DNA of 64,000 nucleotides from Streptomyces humicola (GTDB lineage Bacteria > Actinomycetota > Actinomycetes > Streptomycetales > Streptomycetaceae), in the NCBI RefSeq assembly GCF_024436035.1, contig NZ_JANFNG010000005.1, positions 1 to 64,000 on the forward strand, written 5' to 3'. Made by a program: the position numbers and the translations under genes. The notes beneath the pieces were generated by a model. It had not been told where the DNA came from. It searched no databases and saw only the letters and a list, made by a program, of their open reading frames with translations. Positions within the stretch are counted from its first letter, which is position 1. Each line of letters starts with the position of its first letter. This document shows positions 1 through 9,776 of this stretch, one piece after another.

Positions 1-2
1 GA

Positions 3-53
3 TACACCAGCCTCGACCGGCTCAAGGCAGCCGCACGGACCAGCGAACTGTAA
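3..53 (+). CDS. C-terminal tail of a gene entering the window (partial)
   Basis: An open frame from the window edge encodes YTSLDRLKAAARTSEL and then a TAA stop. The composition looks like the end of a real protein, but 16 residues are too few to name a family. From here to the helicase start at 300 no gene is visible. Confidence 0.3.
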   Translation, partial: YTSLDRLKAAARTSEL

Positions 54-299
54 CCGAAGTTCACCAGACCCGTGATGGACGCTCGTCCGGTCATCACGTG
101 GCGCGCACCTTGGGTAGGTGGCGTCCCCCAGATCCCGCGTTGACCGCGAAGCGATCCGGTTCTACAGGCCGCTGACGCTCATTCACGAGCATATTCTCTC
201 CAGCCAATTGGGAGGCATATAATCCGCCATATCCCGTGCGGAAGTTACGGTCGGTGAGCAGACGGGCGTCCTGAGTGCGCACCGAGGGGGAGGACGAGC

Positions 300-3200
300 G
301 TGATCAGTCAGGACACCGCCGGTGGCGGCAGCGACGATCTCGACCGGTTCAAGGCGGTTCTCGCGGGCTGGCGGACCTCGCTCGTCGACCTCAGCGGGCG
401 CAACCGGCTGCTGAACTTCCGGCACACGAAGTCCTCGACCCTGGAGATCATCCGGCCGGGCGCCGCCGATCTGGTCAGCGCGCTCAACGAGAGGCCGTGG
501 CCGTTCGCTCCGCTTCCGGAATCCAACGACGGCCAACAAGCCGGGGACGCGGACGCCGATACCCCTTCCGCCGTGGTGGACGGGGAGGACGACGCCGGGA
601 TCGTCACGCAGAAGACGACCGCCCCCGCCCTGATGCGGGCCCTGCGCAGCCTGCGCTCCAGGTCCATTCAGATCTTCAACGACTACGGCCTGTGGACCCT
701 CCAGCTCGGCGTCGGCATGCTGAACTGGCGGGAGGACGGCGCGACCAGCTCCAGCGAGGCGCCGTTGATCCTCTTCCCCGTGGAGCTCGAACGCACCAAG
801 ACCGGTCAGTTCCTGCTCCGGGCGAGCGACGACGAGGAGCCCCGGATCAACCCGGCCCTGGGCATCAAGCTCGAGCAGTTCGGCATCGACTGGACCGAGG
901 CTGCCCAGTCCGATCCGAACGACGTGCCGGCCGTGCTGGACCTCGTGCGTCGAACCGTCGCCGGCAAGCCGCTGTGGGAGGTCACCGACCGCCTTGTCGT
1001 GTCACTCTTCGCCGCGCACAAGGAGGCGATGTACAAGGATCTGCTGGACAATGCGGATGCCGTGCTCGCCAGTGACCTGGTGCGGGCGATCGCCGTGGGC
1101 CCCGGCGGCGCGCTCGCCTCCGACCGGTTCGACTTCGAGGAGATCCCCCTTGACCGCATCGACGAGCTGAGTCCTCCCGAGGAGGTCCCGCTCGTACTCG
1201 ACGCGGACGCCTCCCAGCGGCAGGCGGTGGCCGCGGCCGTCGCGGGCAAGTCCTTCGTCCTGGACGGCCCACCCGGTACGGGAAAGAGCCAGACGATCAC
1301 CAACATCATCGCTGGCCTGATGCACGCGGGCCGCAGCGTGCTCTTCGTCAGCGAGAAGGCGGCGGCCCTGGACGTCGTCCTCCAGCGCCTCAGGTCGGTC
1401 GGCCTCGACTCGTACGCGCTCGCCCTGCACAGCCACAACACCAGCCGCAAGGCCGTCGCTCAGGAACTCGGGCGAGCGCTCACCGAGGAGCCCCAAGCGC
1501 CCGAACTCCCCGAACAGGAAAGGCGTCAGGCCCAGGACGACCGGATCGCCCTCTCCGCGTATTCCACAGCCATGAACGAGGTGCGCCAGCCGCTCGGCCG
1601 GACCCTGCACGACGTCATCGGGCGCATCGCGAAACTCCGCGACGCGCCCGTCGCCTATCTCGCCCCGGCCGCCCCCGGCCAGGACGACGGCTACCGCCCC
1701 GAGCGCCTCGCGGGTAGCGACCTGCAGGCGATCGTCCAGGCGGCGCAGACGATCAGGGATGCCTGGCAAGCGGTCGCCGACCCGGCCTTCCCCTGGCGCC
1801 ACCTGCGGCGCGGCCTGCCGCATCCGAGCACCGCACTGGACCAGGCAAGGACGGCCCTCGACGCGCTGACCGCTGCTGTGGAGCCATACCAGCAGTTGAG
1901 CACCACGGGGACAGGCTTCGGGGACGTCCCCGCCGTCCAACGCCTCACCCAGCTCCTCGGCCTGGTCGCCCGGCGTCCCGGAACCCCCAAGTGGTGGCTC
2001 ACCGCTCGCGACATGGCCGAGCAGGTCGACGGCCCCGTGGAGGCCTTCCTCCGCAGGCTGCGCCGGCTCCGCCGCGCGCGGGATGATGCGCGCGATGTGG
2101 CCGGAGCCCGCTGGGAGGAAATCTCCGTCCGGCTCACGGCCGAGCCGCCCGACGCCGAGCGTCAGCTCGCCCGCCTGGATCCGCCGGGCCTTGACCTGAC
2201 TGCCCTCACCGAGGAGCAGGCCGAGGACATGGCACGGGAGTTCCAGCGTCTGACGGAGGTGCTGAGCCGTACAGCCCCGTCGGTTCAGGAGCTCGCCCAG
2301 CAGCTTGGCGCCTACGCGCCGCGAAGCATCCAGGGCGTGCGCGCGCTGTGCGAGCTGGCCGCCCTGGCCGAGGCTGGGCACCGGCCTGTAGAAGCCTGGC
2401 TCGTGCCGGACGCGCTCGAGGAGGTCCGGCGTGCCGCCGTGGAGTGCGTCGCGACCGCGCTCGACGACTTTCTGGAGCGCCTCGCCCGGACCACCGCTGC
2501 CCGCGAGCTGGCGGAAGCCGAGGCCGGACCGGGGTGGGCCGAACTCCCCGACACGCTGGCCGCCGATCCCATGTCGGCCGAGCGCGCGCTGTCCGCCCTC
2601 GAGCCTCCCGGCGTCGATCTGTTGGTACTGACCCGGCACGCCGCAGAGGGCCTCGCCACCCGGTTCACCCACCTCGCCGACGTGCTCGACGGCGCCCGGG
2701 ACACCGGCGACGAGGCCGCCGCGCGGCTCGGCTGTCCCCGACCCGTCACCATTGCCGAGGTCCGCGCCCTGGCCACGCTCATCGGCCTGGCCGCTGCCGA
2801 GCACCGTGCGCTGCCGCGATGGCTCGATCCGGAGCTCCTGCCCCAGGTGCATGCCGCAGTGGAGGAACTGCAGGCCGCGGCTAGGGCGGTCGAGGCGGCG
2901 GAAGCCGCCGCCCGCGACACGTTCGGACCGGCGACACCGCACACCGAGGAACTGCCCGAGGCCGTGCGGCGGCTCACCGGGAACGGGGGGCGGTTCGCGG
3001 CTGTCCTGTCGTCTCAGGTGCGTGCAGACCGCAAACTGGTTGGCGGTCTGAGCACGATGGGCGGGTGGCGTGCCGGCCTCCAGGACCAGCTGCCGTTGGC
3101 GCTTGACTGGCACGAGGCGTGCCAAACGCTGATCCGTGCCGTCCGCACCCACCGGCCCCTCCTCGGCCACTACGTGGCGGACGAACGCCCCGACATGAGC

Positions 3201-6200
3201 GTGCTGACCTCCGCGTTGGACCACGCCGAGGCAATCCACCGGCTTGCGTCCGAGGCAGTCGCCGATCCCCGGCGCAGGGAGCAACTGGCCGAATGCCTGG
3301 CGCTCGGAGGCACCGCGCCTCCCGACCTGCTCGCACAAGGCGAGCGGTTGACCGAGAGCGCCGACGCCTGGAGTCATGCCCTCGACGACGCCCCGCTCTC
3401 CGATGTCCGGGCGGAGCTCACCAAGAAGGCCTTGACCGACTGTGCGCGCTGGCTTCGCGCACACCTCGTACCGCTCGACGACGCGACTCACCTGATCGAT
3501 ACCGTCAAGTCCATCGGTGGCCGGCCGTTCCCGGCCGACACCGGCCACACCTTGGCGTCAGCACGGGCGGCGATCAGCACCGCACAAGCCGCCCAGCGGG
3601 AGAGCACCGCCTTCACCGAGCGTGAGAAGACCGACCGCGCCCTGCTGGCCGAGTGGTATCAGGGACTTGACACGGTGCCCGGTCTCGTCGGGGTGGGAGA
3701 AGCGGGCGACCCGCGCGCCGGTGAACTGCTCCGCGACGCCCGGGCACTCCGGGCGAGCCGAGATTGGCAAGGCCCGGACGCCAGCCCGCGGGAGCTGTCG
3801 AAGCCGGGCCTGCTCGGGCCGTACGGGACAGACGGACGAGCGGATACCGCCGCCCTCGCGAGCGCCCTCGACACCGCGGCGGCGGTCCACCGGTTCGCCC
3901 GCGACCAGCTCGCCGACCCGGCACGACGCACCCCTCTGATCAGCGCCCTCGCCCTGGGAGGGCCGACCCGGACGGAACTGCTCCGGCCGGTTCCGCGCAT
4001 CCGAGAGGTCTGCGACACCTGGGAGATCCACACGCGCCAACCACACTTGTCTGCGGTGGGATCCCAGCTCGCGGCCCACGCCTTCGAGGATTGCGCCCGG
4101 TGGTTGCGCGCCCATCTGGAACCGCTCGAGGATACGGCCGCCCTCATCCATGCCGTGGCGCGGACCGTCGATGCGGTGGCGCCCGCCACCGGCTGGCTGA
4201 CTCTCACGGCCGCTCGGTCCGCCGTCGCCGCGGTCACCGCGGCCCGCGCTGCACAGGACGACTTCCTCAGCCATGACCAGCAGGACCAACAGTTGCTCGG
4301 CGCCCTCTACGACGGCATCGCCACCGACCGGGACGCCGTCCAGACCGCACTCGACTGGGCACACGAAGTACGCCGCACCGCGAACGACGGGATCTCCACG
4401 CCCCTGAGCGATACAGCCGCCCGGATCATGACCACCGTCGAACCCGACGCGTCGGTCTCCCGCCGCATCGACGAGTGGCAGCGCGGCATCGACGCCCTGG
4501 CCGACTACTTCGAGCTCACGCGGGCCCGCGAGATACGCGAGGAACTCGCGTCCTCGCTCACCTCAGCCCGGGGCCTGCTCGACCGGATGGCCGATGACCC
4601 CCACGGCCCTGACGCCTGGAACTCCGCGACCGAAGGCCTCGAGGTGGTGCGCCGGTACGGGCTGGAGGGGCTGCCCGAGCAACTGGCGGATCGTGGAATT
4701 CCCGCTCAGCGTTTTCCGGGCTCCTTGGAGCGGGCCGTCCTCCAGGCCTGGGTCGAGCAGCAGTTGGCGGAGGACCGGCGACTGCGCCCGCTGCGCGCGG
4801 CGGAGCGCGACCAGCTCGTCGAGCGTTTCCGGCGACTCGACCGAGGCCTGGTCCAGGCCGCGCACGCTGGCGTGATCGCCGCGTGCAACCAGCGCAGACC
4901 ACGCCGTACCACGGTCGGACCGGCGGCCGTCCTGAGCCGTCAGGCCAAGCTGCAGCGCAGGCACATGCCAGTGCGCAAGCTGCTGAGCGAGACGCGCGAG
5001 GTGGTCCAGCTCATCAAGCCGTGCTTCATGATGAGCCCGCTCACGGTCAGCCAGTTCCTTCCGTCCGACTTCCTCTTCGACGTGGTCATCTTCGATGAGG
5101 CCTCACAGGTACTTCCGCAGGACGCGGTGAACTCCATCTACCGTGGCAACGCACTCATCGTCGCGGGCGACCGGCGGCAACTGCCGCCGACCTCGTTCTT
5201 CAGCGCCGGTAGCGACGCCGACGATGACGACGACTGGGATGAGGACGCCGCCGACTCCTTCGAATCCATCCTGGACGCCTGCAAGGCAAGCGGAGTGCTC
5301 CGTGAGCTGCCGCTGCGGTGGCACTACCGCAGCCGCCACGAGAACCTCATCGCCTTTAGCAACCACGAGTTCTACGACGAGAGCATGACCATCTTCCCTG
5401 GTGCCTTCGTCCGGGGGAACAGCGTGGGCGTGGAGTTCTTCAAGGCCGACGGCGTCTACGACCGCAGCAATCGACGCGACAACCCGCGCGAGGCCGAACT
5501 CGTTGCCGAGCGCGTCATCCATCACTTCTCCACGCGCTCGAAGCTCACCCTGGGCGTCGTGGCCCTGTCCAGGGCGCAGGCCGAAGCCATCGAGGACGCC
5601 GTGGCCAAGGCCCGGGCTCAGCGACCGGATCTCGACCGCTACTTCACCGAGGACCGCCTCGGCGGCTTCTTCGTCAAGAACCTGGAAACGGTGCAGGGCG
5701 ACGAACGGGACGTCATCATCCTGTCGATCGGCTACGGACCTGATGCGCAGGGCAAGTTGTACGCCCACTTCGGCCCGATCAACCGCGAGGCAGGCGGGCG
5801 ACGGCTCAATGTCGCGGTGACCCGCGCCCGCTTCCGGATGGAGGTCGTCGCCTCCTTCCACGGCGGCGACCTGCCGGACAGCCCCAACAAGAGCGTCCAG
5901 AACCTCAAGCGGTACCTGCAGTACGCGGAGCGGGGACCGGCGATCCTCCAGACCGCTGCCGCGCTCCCGGACGCGGCTCCGGAGAGCCCCTTCGAGGAGG
6001 AGGTGCTCGACGCGCTCAGGCGCTGGGGATACGACGTCCAGCCGCAGGTAGGTGTGGCCGGATTCCGTATCGACCTCGGCATCCGCCATCCCGGTGCACC
6101 CGGTTCCTACGCCATCGGCATCGAGTGCGACGGCGCGATGTACCACTCGTCCAAGGTCGCACGCGACCGCGACCGACTGCGCGAGGAGATCCTGCGCGGC

Positions 6201-7025
6201 CTCGGGTGGAAGCTGCACCGCATCTGGGGCACGGACTGGTACCGGAATCGCAAGGACGCCGAACGTCAACTGCGCGAAGCCGTCGAGACTGCGTGTGCTG
6301 CCGACCCGTACGCCGAGGTGGCACAGGTGCGCTTGGACGAGCCGCCACTCCAACGCGGCAACGAAGTCCCGTCGGTGGAGATCGTCCCCGTGACGGAGGC
6401 TGACCGCTCCGGCTGGAGCGCGCCGTACCATGCCCTCGACAGCGCACAGTTGCGGAAGCTGCGGGAGGTGTTCAGCGAGGCACTCGGACGGCCCGACATC
6501 GACATCCGTGACTGGGACGCCCGTCGGGCTGTCGCCGAGGTAGCACATCACATCATGGTCGCGGAGGGCCCCGTCGAGGAGGAGCTTCTCATCGCCCGCG
6601 TACGCGAGGCCTGGGGCCTCGACCGCGCTGGCCAGGTGGTCCAGGATCGCATACGCAACGCACTCGATCTGCTCCAACGATCCGGCCGAGCAACCCGCGA
6701 CGGAACCACCTGGGATCTGCCGGACCGCCCGGTCACGGTAGCCCGCACGCCCAGCGAGCAGTTCGACCGGAAGAAGGTATCCCAGGTGCCATCGGTCGAG
6801 AGAAAGATCGCCCTCCTGGGCATCCTGTCGGAATCCCCCGGCCTGCGACGCGAGGAACTCCTGCGGGAGACGGCACGGTACTTCGGCTGGCTCCGCCTCG
6901 GCTCCGATATCAAGGCCGCGCTCGACGCGGACATAGACGTACTCCTCCAGCAGGGAGCCGTCAAGGAGACCCCCACGGGACTCGTTCCGTCCACCGACCC
7001 GAACGATACGAAGCACCGACGCTGA
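300..7025 (+). CDS. DUF4011 / SF1 helicase / Vsr-like nuclease / DUF3320 giant protein
   Basis: A 2241-residue protein with a GTG start; a GA-rich Shine-Dalgarno stretch lies just upstream. The N-terminus (about residues 15-150, with the DLSGRNRLLNF signature) is a DUF4011 domain. A superfamily-1 helicase core follows: Walker A GPPGTGKS at 323-330, a long helical insertion of roughly 1200 residues, DEAS box at 1599-1602, and the late motif VAVTRAR at 1838-1844. Residues about 1900-1985 form a Vsr-like/DUF559-type endonuclease fold, with D1925 and IECDG at 1941-1945. The rest is DUF3320-like. This arrangement is found in defence islands, and a DUF4011-helicase-Vsr protein has been reported as a single-gene anti-phage system (Hhe, from memory). 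The likely role is ATP-driven nucleic-acid remodelling coupled to cleavage of foreign DNA. It stands alone, with no operon partner. The reading frame is intact. Confidence 0.85.
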   Translation: MISQDTAGGGSDDLDRFKAVLAGWRTSLVDLSGRNRLLNFRHTKSSTLEIIRPGAADLVSALNERPWPFAPLPESNDGQQAGDADADTPSAVVDGEDDAGIVTQKTTAPALMRALRSLRSRSIQIFNDYGLWTLQLGVGMLNWREDGATSSSEAPLILFPVELERTKTGQFLLRASDDEEPRINPALGIKLEQFGIDWTEAAQSDPNDVPAVLDLVRRTVAGKPLWEVTDRLVVSLFAAHKEAMYKDLLDNADAVLASDLVRAIAVGPGGALASDRFDFEEIPLDRIDELSPPEEVPLVLDADASQRQAVAAAVAGKSFVLDGPPGTGKSQTITNIIAGLMHAGRSVLFVSEKAAALDVVLQRLRSVGLDSYALALHSHNTSRKAVAQELGRALTEEPQAPELPEQERRQAQDDRIALSAYSTAMNEVRQPLGRTLHDVIGRIAKLRDAPVAYLAPAAPGQDDGYRPERLAGSDLQAIVQAAQTIRDAWQAVADPAFPWRHLRRGLPHPSTALDQARTALDALTAAVEPYQQLSTTGTGFGDVPAVQRLTQLLGLVARRPGTPKWWLTARDMAEQVDGPVEAFLRRLRRLRRARDDARDVAGARWEEISVRLTAEPPDAERQLARLDPPGLDLTALTEEQAEDMAREFQRLTEVLSRTAPSVQELAQQLGAYAPRSIQGVRALCELAALAEAGHRPVEAWLVPDALEEVRRAAVECVATALDDFLERLARTTAARELAEAEAGPGWAELPDTLAADPMSAERALSALEPPGVDLLVLTRHAAEGLATRFTHLADVLDGARDTGDEAAARLGCPRPVTIAEVRALATLIGLAAAEHRALPRWLDPELLPQVHAAVEELQAAARAVEAAEAAARDTFGPATPHTEELPEAVRRLTGNGGRFAAVLSSQVRADRKLVGGLSTMGGWRAGLQDQLPLALDWHEACQTLIRAVRTHRPLLGHYVADERPDMSVLTSALDHAEAIHRLASEAVADPRRREQLAECLALGGTAPPDLLAQGERLTESADAWSHALDDAPLSDVRAELTKKALTDCARWLRAHLVPLDDATHLIDTVKSIGGRPFPADTGHTLASARAAISTAQAAQRESTAFTEREKTDRALLAEWYQGLDTVPGLVGVGEAGDPRAGELLRDARALRASRDWQGPDASPRELSKPGLLGPYGTDGRADTAALASALDTAAAVHRFARDQLADPARRTPLISALALGGPTRTELLRPVPRIREVCDTWEIHTRQPHLSAVGSQLAAHAFEDCARWLRAHLEPLEDTAALIHAVARTVDAVAPATGWLTLTAARSAVAAVTAARAAQDDFLSHDQQDQQLLGALYDGIATDRDAVQTALDWAHEVRRTANDGISTPLSDTAARIMTTVEPDASVSRRIDEWQRGIDALADYFELTRAREIREELASSLTSARGLLDRMADDPHGPDAWNSATEGLEVVRRYGLEGLPEQLADRGIPAQRFPGSLERAVLQAWVEQQLAEDRRLRPLRAAERDQLVERFRRLDRGLVQAAHAGVIAACNQRRPRRTTVGPAAVLSRQAKLQRRHMPVRKLLSETREVVQLIKPCFMMSPLTVSQFLPSDFLFDVVIFDEASQVLPQDAVNSIYRGNALIVAGDRRQLPPTSFFSAGSDADDDDDWDEDAADSFESILDACKASGVLRELPLRWHYRSRHENLIAFSNHEFYDESMTIFPGAFVRGNSVGVEFFKADGVYDRSNRRDNPREAELVAERVIHHFSTRSKLTLGVVALSRAQAEAIEDAVAKARAQRPDLDRYFTEDRLGGFFVKNLETVQGDERDVIILSIGYGPDAQGKLYAHFGPINREAGGRRLNVAVTRARFRMEVVASFHGGDLPDSPNKSVQNLKRYLQYAERGPAILQTAAALPDAAPESPFEEEVLDALRRWGYDVQPQVGVAGFRIDLGIRHPGAPGSYAIGIECDGAMYHSSKVARDRDRLREEILRGLGWKLHRIWGTDWYRNRKDAERQLREAVETACAADPYAEVAQVRLDEPPLQRGNEVPSVEIVPVTEADRSGWSAPYHALDSAQLRKLREVFSEALGRPDIDIRDWDARRAVAEVAHHIMVAEGPVEEELLIARVREAWGLDRAGQVVQDRIRNALDLLQRSGRATRDGTTWDLPDRPVTVARTPSEQFDRKKVSQVPSVERKIALLGILSESPGLRREELLRETARYFGWLRLGSDIKAALDADIDVLLQQGAVKETPTGLVPSTDPNDTKHRR

Positions 7026-7027
7026 TC

Positions 7028-7143
7028 GTTACCGGTCGTCTCGCCGGTAGCCATCACGGCGCTGCTTCGCATGGAGCGGCGGGAGCGCCAGAGCCGGGCC
7101 CTCGACCACGACGTCGTTTTTCGCGTTGTGGCAAGTTGGGTGC
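7028..7143 (-). repeat. Repeat copy A: conserved 3' gene tail ending in a 27-bp exact match
   Basis: About 110 bp match copy B at 26640-26748 in the same orientation, roughly 80% identical. On the minus strand both copies encode the same tail, HPTCHNAKN followed by an EG...LAL...HAKQRRDGYRR pattern and a stop. The 27 bp at 7117-7143 are identical to 26722-26748, and similarity stops abruptly just beyond them. This looks like the truncated 3' end of a mobile-element gene or an old recombination junction. The remaining sequence up to 7499 shows no gene. Confidence 0.55.
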
Positions 7144-7330
7144 GCGATCAACGCACACCGCGAACCCTCGACTCCAGGTTGAGATTCTCTGGTCGAGAAC
7201 AGTGAGCATCCGTCGGCCCGCCTCCGCGTCCGCGCCCCGAGATCGGCGCCCATGGGGAGCTGGGTAGCGTCACCGTCAGATGTCCAGGTGCGTCGGCGAC
7301 GCCCGAACTGTCGGAAGAAGAGTGCTGCGT

Positions 7331-7352
7331 TACTGACTTTGGCTCGTCAGGG
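7331..7352 (+). repeat. 22-nt direct repeat, left copy (IS630-end-like)
   Basis: Matches 9496-9517 at 20 of 22 positions in the same orientation. The two copies flank the MerR/esterase gene pair, and the right copy lies directly before an IS630-type transposase relic, so these may be solitary IS ends. Confidence 0.4.
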
Positions 7353-7499
7353 TGACGTTGCCCGGCCCCTGTGGCTGTGAGACGTGGTTGGAACCTGGGA
7401 GCGGTAGTTGGGATCTCTGAGGGGTGCCGGGTGGGGGCGCCCGTCGCGCACACGGGTGTGTCAGTCCTGGGAGTCTCTCTTCGGCTGACGGCCGAAATC

Positions 7500-8231
7500 T
7501 CATCCGCGTTCGCGGAGGTACGCCTCCAGCTCGGCGGCCCCGGCCAGCATCGCGCGCCCGCGGGCGGACAGCCGACCGTGCCAGTCGCGCAGGGTGGCCT
7601 CCAGCGGCTCCGGCCCGCCTGCCGCCCGCACCTGGGCGATCAGCGGGGCGATCTGCTCCAGCAGGTAGCCGCCCCGCCTGAGCTGGTGCGCGAGCCGGGC
7701 GTCCCGCACGTCGGCCTGGTCGAAGACGCGGTATCCGGTCTGCGGGTCGCGGCGCGGGCGCACCAGCCCGGCGCGCTCCCATTTGCGCAGCGTCGCTGGC
7801 CGGATTCCGAGCTTCCCTGCCAGCGGCCCGATGAACGTGCCGCCGGGCCCGGACACTGCGTTGGGCTCGGGCGCCCTGGTGTGCTGCAGGTCGCGGAGGG
7901 CGCGCTGCACGGCCTGGAGGGTCCGGCGGTCGTCGAGGAGCTGGGCGTGGCTGGCGTCGATGAGGTGCAACGCCTCCTCGGCCGCGCCCTGGTTCACCGC
8001 GCGCATGATCGACGTCGCCGTCTGGTGGCCGTGGCCGGGCAGCAGGGTGAGGAACGCGCGCAGGGCCTGCGCGTGCAGCGGGGTGTAGGTGCGGTAGCCG
8101 TGGGGTGTGCGACCGGCGGCCGGAAGGATGCCAGCCGCCTCGTAGTTCCTGATCGCCTGTGTGGACAGACCGTGCCCGCGTGCCAGGTCAATCGGCCTGA
8201 GCCGCTCGCCTTTTTGAGGGTTTCGCTCCAT
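7500..8231 (-). CDS. MerR-family regulator with two MerR-like domains
   Basis: A 243-residue DNA-binding regulator. Residues about 10-60 contain a MerR helix-turn-helix (LSTQAIRNYEAAGILPAAGR, then GYRTY). A second MerR-like block lies near residues 130-185 (IRPATLRKWERAGLVRP, then GYRVF). Two such modules in one chain are unusual but occur in the TioE-like group of actinomycete MerR proteins. The gene is divergent from the esterase gene at 8290. Its ATG at 8231 overlaps a plus-strand ATG at a CCATGG, and the intergenic palindrome at 8269-8286 is the likely binding site. It probably controls the esterase gene and itself. No cysteine cluster of a metal sensor is apparent, so a small-molecule signal is more likely. 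Confidence 0.8.
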   Translation of the reverse strand: MERNPQKGERLRPIDLARGHGLSTQAIRNYEAAGILPAAGRTPHGYRTYTPLHAQALRAFLTLLPGHGHQTATSIMRAVNQGAAEEALHLIDASHAQLLDDRRTLQAVQRALRDLQHTRAPEPNAVSGPGGTFIGPLAGKLGIRPATLRKWERAGLVRPRRDPQTGYRVFDQADVRDARLAHQLRRGGYLLEQIAPLIAQVRAAGGPEPLEATLRDWHGRLSARGRAMLAGAAELEAYLRERG

Positions 8232-8268
8232 GGTCCTGCCGATATCGCAAGGAAGTTTCAAACGAAAG

Positions 8269-8286
8269 TTCAACGATACCGTTGAA
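8269..8286. promoter_or_regulatory. Palindrome in the MerR/esterase divergent promoter
   Basis: TTCAACG-ATAC-CGTTGAA is a perfect 7-4-7 inverted repeat immediately upstream of the esterase start. The position fits a MerR-type operator. Confidence 0.5.
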
Positions 8287-8289
8287 GGC

Positions 8290-9501
8290 ATGGCTACTGA
8301 CATCAAGGACACCGCCCATGCCGTCGAGGCGGCTGCCGTCATGAGGCTGCTCCCGGCCCGGCCGCGGCTGCTCGCCCTGGGCGAGCCCACCCACGGCGAG
8401 GACACTCTCCTCGACCTGCGCAACAAGCTCTTCCGGCAGCTCGTCGAGCAGGAGGGCTACCGGACGATCGCGATCGAGAGCGACTGCATGATGGGCCTGG
8501 TCGTGGACGACTACGTCACCTCGGGCACGGGAACCCTCGACGAAGTCATGGAGCGCGGATTCAGCCACGGGTTCGGCACGTCCGGGGCCAACCGCGAACT
8601 CGTGCGCTGGATGCGCGCCTACAACGACGGCCGGCCCGCGTCCGAGCGGCTGCGCTTCGCCGGTTTCGACGGTCCGCTGGAGATCACCGGCGCCGCGAGC
8701 CCCCGGCAAGCCCTCACCGCACTCCACGGCTACCTCTCGGCCCACATGGACGCGGACCTGCTCCCGTGCACCGCGGAAACGCTCGACCGCCTGCTCGGCG
8801 CCGACGATCGGTGGACCAATCCCGCGGCGATGATGGATCCGGCCCAGTCCGTGGGGCAGTCGGCCGAGGCCAGTCAGCTGCGGCTCCTCGCCGACGACCT
8901 GCTGGCGATGCTCGACGCGCAGACGCCGCACCTGATCACGGCGACCTCGCGGGACGACTGGGACCGCGCACGCCTGTACGGGCGCACCGCCACCGGCCTG
9001 CTGCGCTACCACTTCTGGATGGCCGACACCTCACCGAGCCGCATGACCCGGCTGGTGGCCCTGCGGGACCAGATGATGGCCGACAACCTCCTCTCCCTCG
9101 CCGAACAGGGCCCGGCACTGGTCCACGCCCACAACGGCCATCTCCAGCGGGACAAGAGCACGATGCAGATGTGGGAGGGGCCGGTGGAGTGGTGGAGCGC
9201 CGGCGCGATCGTGAGCGCCCGCCTGGGCGAGCGGTACGCCTTCCTGGCCACGGCCCTCGGCACGATCCGGCACCAGGGAGTGGACACCCCGCCACCGGAC
9301 ACCGTCGAAGGACTCCTGTACGCGCTTCTGGAGGACCGCTGCGTCATCGACGCCACCCGGCTGGCCACCACCCTCGGCGACACGCAGCCCGCCCCCCGCG
9401 TGTCCCCCTACTACGGCTACTCCCCGCTCAACCCGGCACACTTGGCCGGAAACGACGCGATAGTGTTCGTCAAGGACGTCCCACAGATCCAGCGCTACTG
9501 A
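8290..9501 (+). CDS. Erythromycin esterase family protein
   Basis: A 403-residue protein of the erythromycin esterase (EreA/EreB-like) superfamily, whose characterised members hydrolyse the lactone of 14-membered macrolides. Visible family motifs are LGEPTHGED near the N-terminus (catalytic His/Glu region), an IESD segment, and HAHNGHLQR near residue 280 (second catalytic His). I chose ATG 8290 (MATDIKD) because the family motifs begin normally from there and the operator-like palindrome lies just before it; an in-frame ATG at 8230 would place the palindrome inside the gene. The ribosome site is weak (GAAGG only 1-2 nt away), so translation may be leaderless. Many family members are not resistance enzymes, so the substrate is unknown. 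Confidence 0.82.
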   Translation: MATDIKDTAHAVEAAAVMRLLPARPRLLALGEPTHGEDTLLDLRNKLFRQLVEQEGYRTIAIESDCMMGLVVDDYVTSGTGTLDEVMERGFSHGFGTSGANRELVRWMRAYNDGRPASERLRFAGFDGPLEITGAASPRQALTALHGYLSAHMDADLLPCTAETLDRLLGADDRWTNPAAMMDPAQSVGQSAEASQLRLLADDLLAMLDAQTPHLITATSRDDWDRARLYGRTATGLLRYHFWMADTSPSRMTRLVALRDQMMADNLLSLAEQGPALVHAHNGHLQRDKSTMQMWEGPVEWWSAGAIVSARLGERYAFLATALGTIRHQGVDTPPPDTVEGLLYALLEDRCVIDATRLATTLGDTQPAPRVSPYYGYSPLNPAHLAGNDAIVFVKDVPQIQRY

Positions 9502-9517
9502 CTTCGGCTCGTCCGGG
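9496..9517 (+). repeat. 22-nt direct repeat, right copy (IS630-end-like)
   Basis: Right-hand partner of 7331-7352 (20/22 identical). It includes the last codon and stop of the esterase gene, so the gene's present stop may come from the repeat. Confidence 0.4.
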
Positions 9518-9572
9518 AGATTCTTCTCGAAGTCCCTGATAAAGATGGGGCGTTGGCTGTACCTCGTGGTGT

Positions 9573-9776
9573 GTGAGGTACGCGGATGGGGGCGGGTTGA
9601 CCGCCGCGGGACACCAGCGCCACGAGGCGGTGCGGATGCAGGCGGCCGAGTTGTTCGAGCAGGAGGTCAAGCCGCCGGAAGTGGCGCGGCGGCTGCGGGT
9701 GAGCCGGAAGTCGGCCTACCAGGGGTATCGCCGAGGTAAGCCCAAAGGGGGCCATGGGATGATCTTGAATTCCTGA
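9573..9776 (+). pseudogene. IS630-type transposase, N-terminal remnant
   Basis: Encodes MRYADGGGLTAAG followed by a helix-turn-helix (FEQEVKPPEVARRLRVSRKS), the standard start of Streptomyces IS630-family transposases. It stops after 67 residues, with the whole DDE domain missing. Confidence 0.7.

Noticed and set aside
1002..3548. 848-residue minus-strand open frame inside the giant helicase gene
   Set aside because: Antisense shadow of GC-rich coding DNA; Gly/Arg/Val-rich, no domain, while the plus frame has clear helicase motifs.
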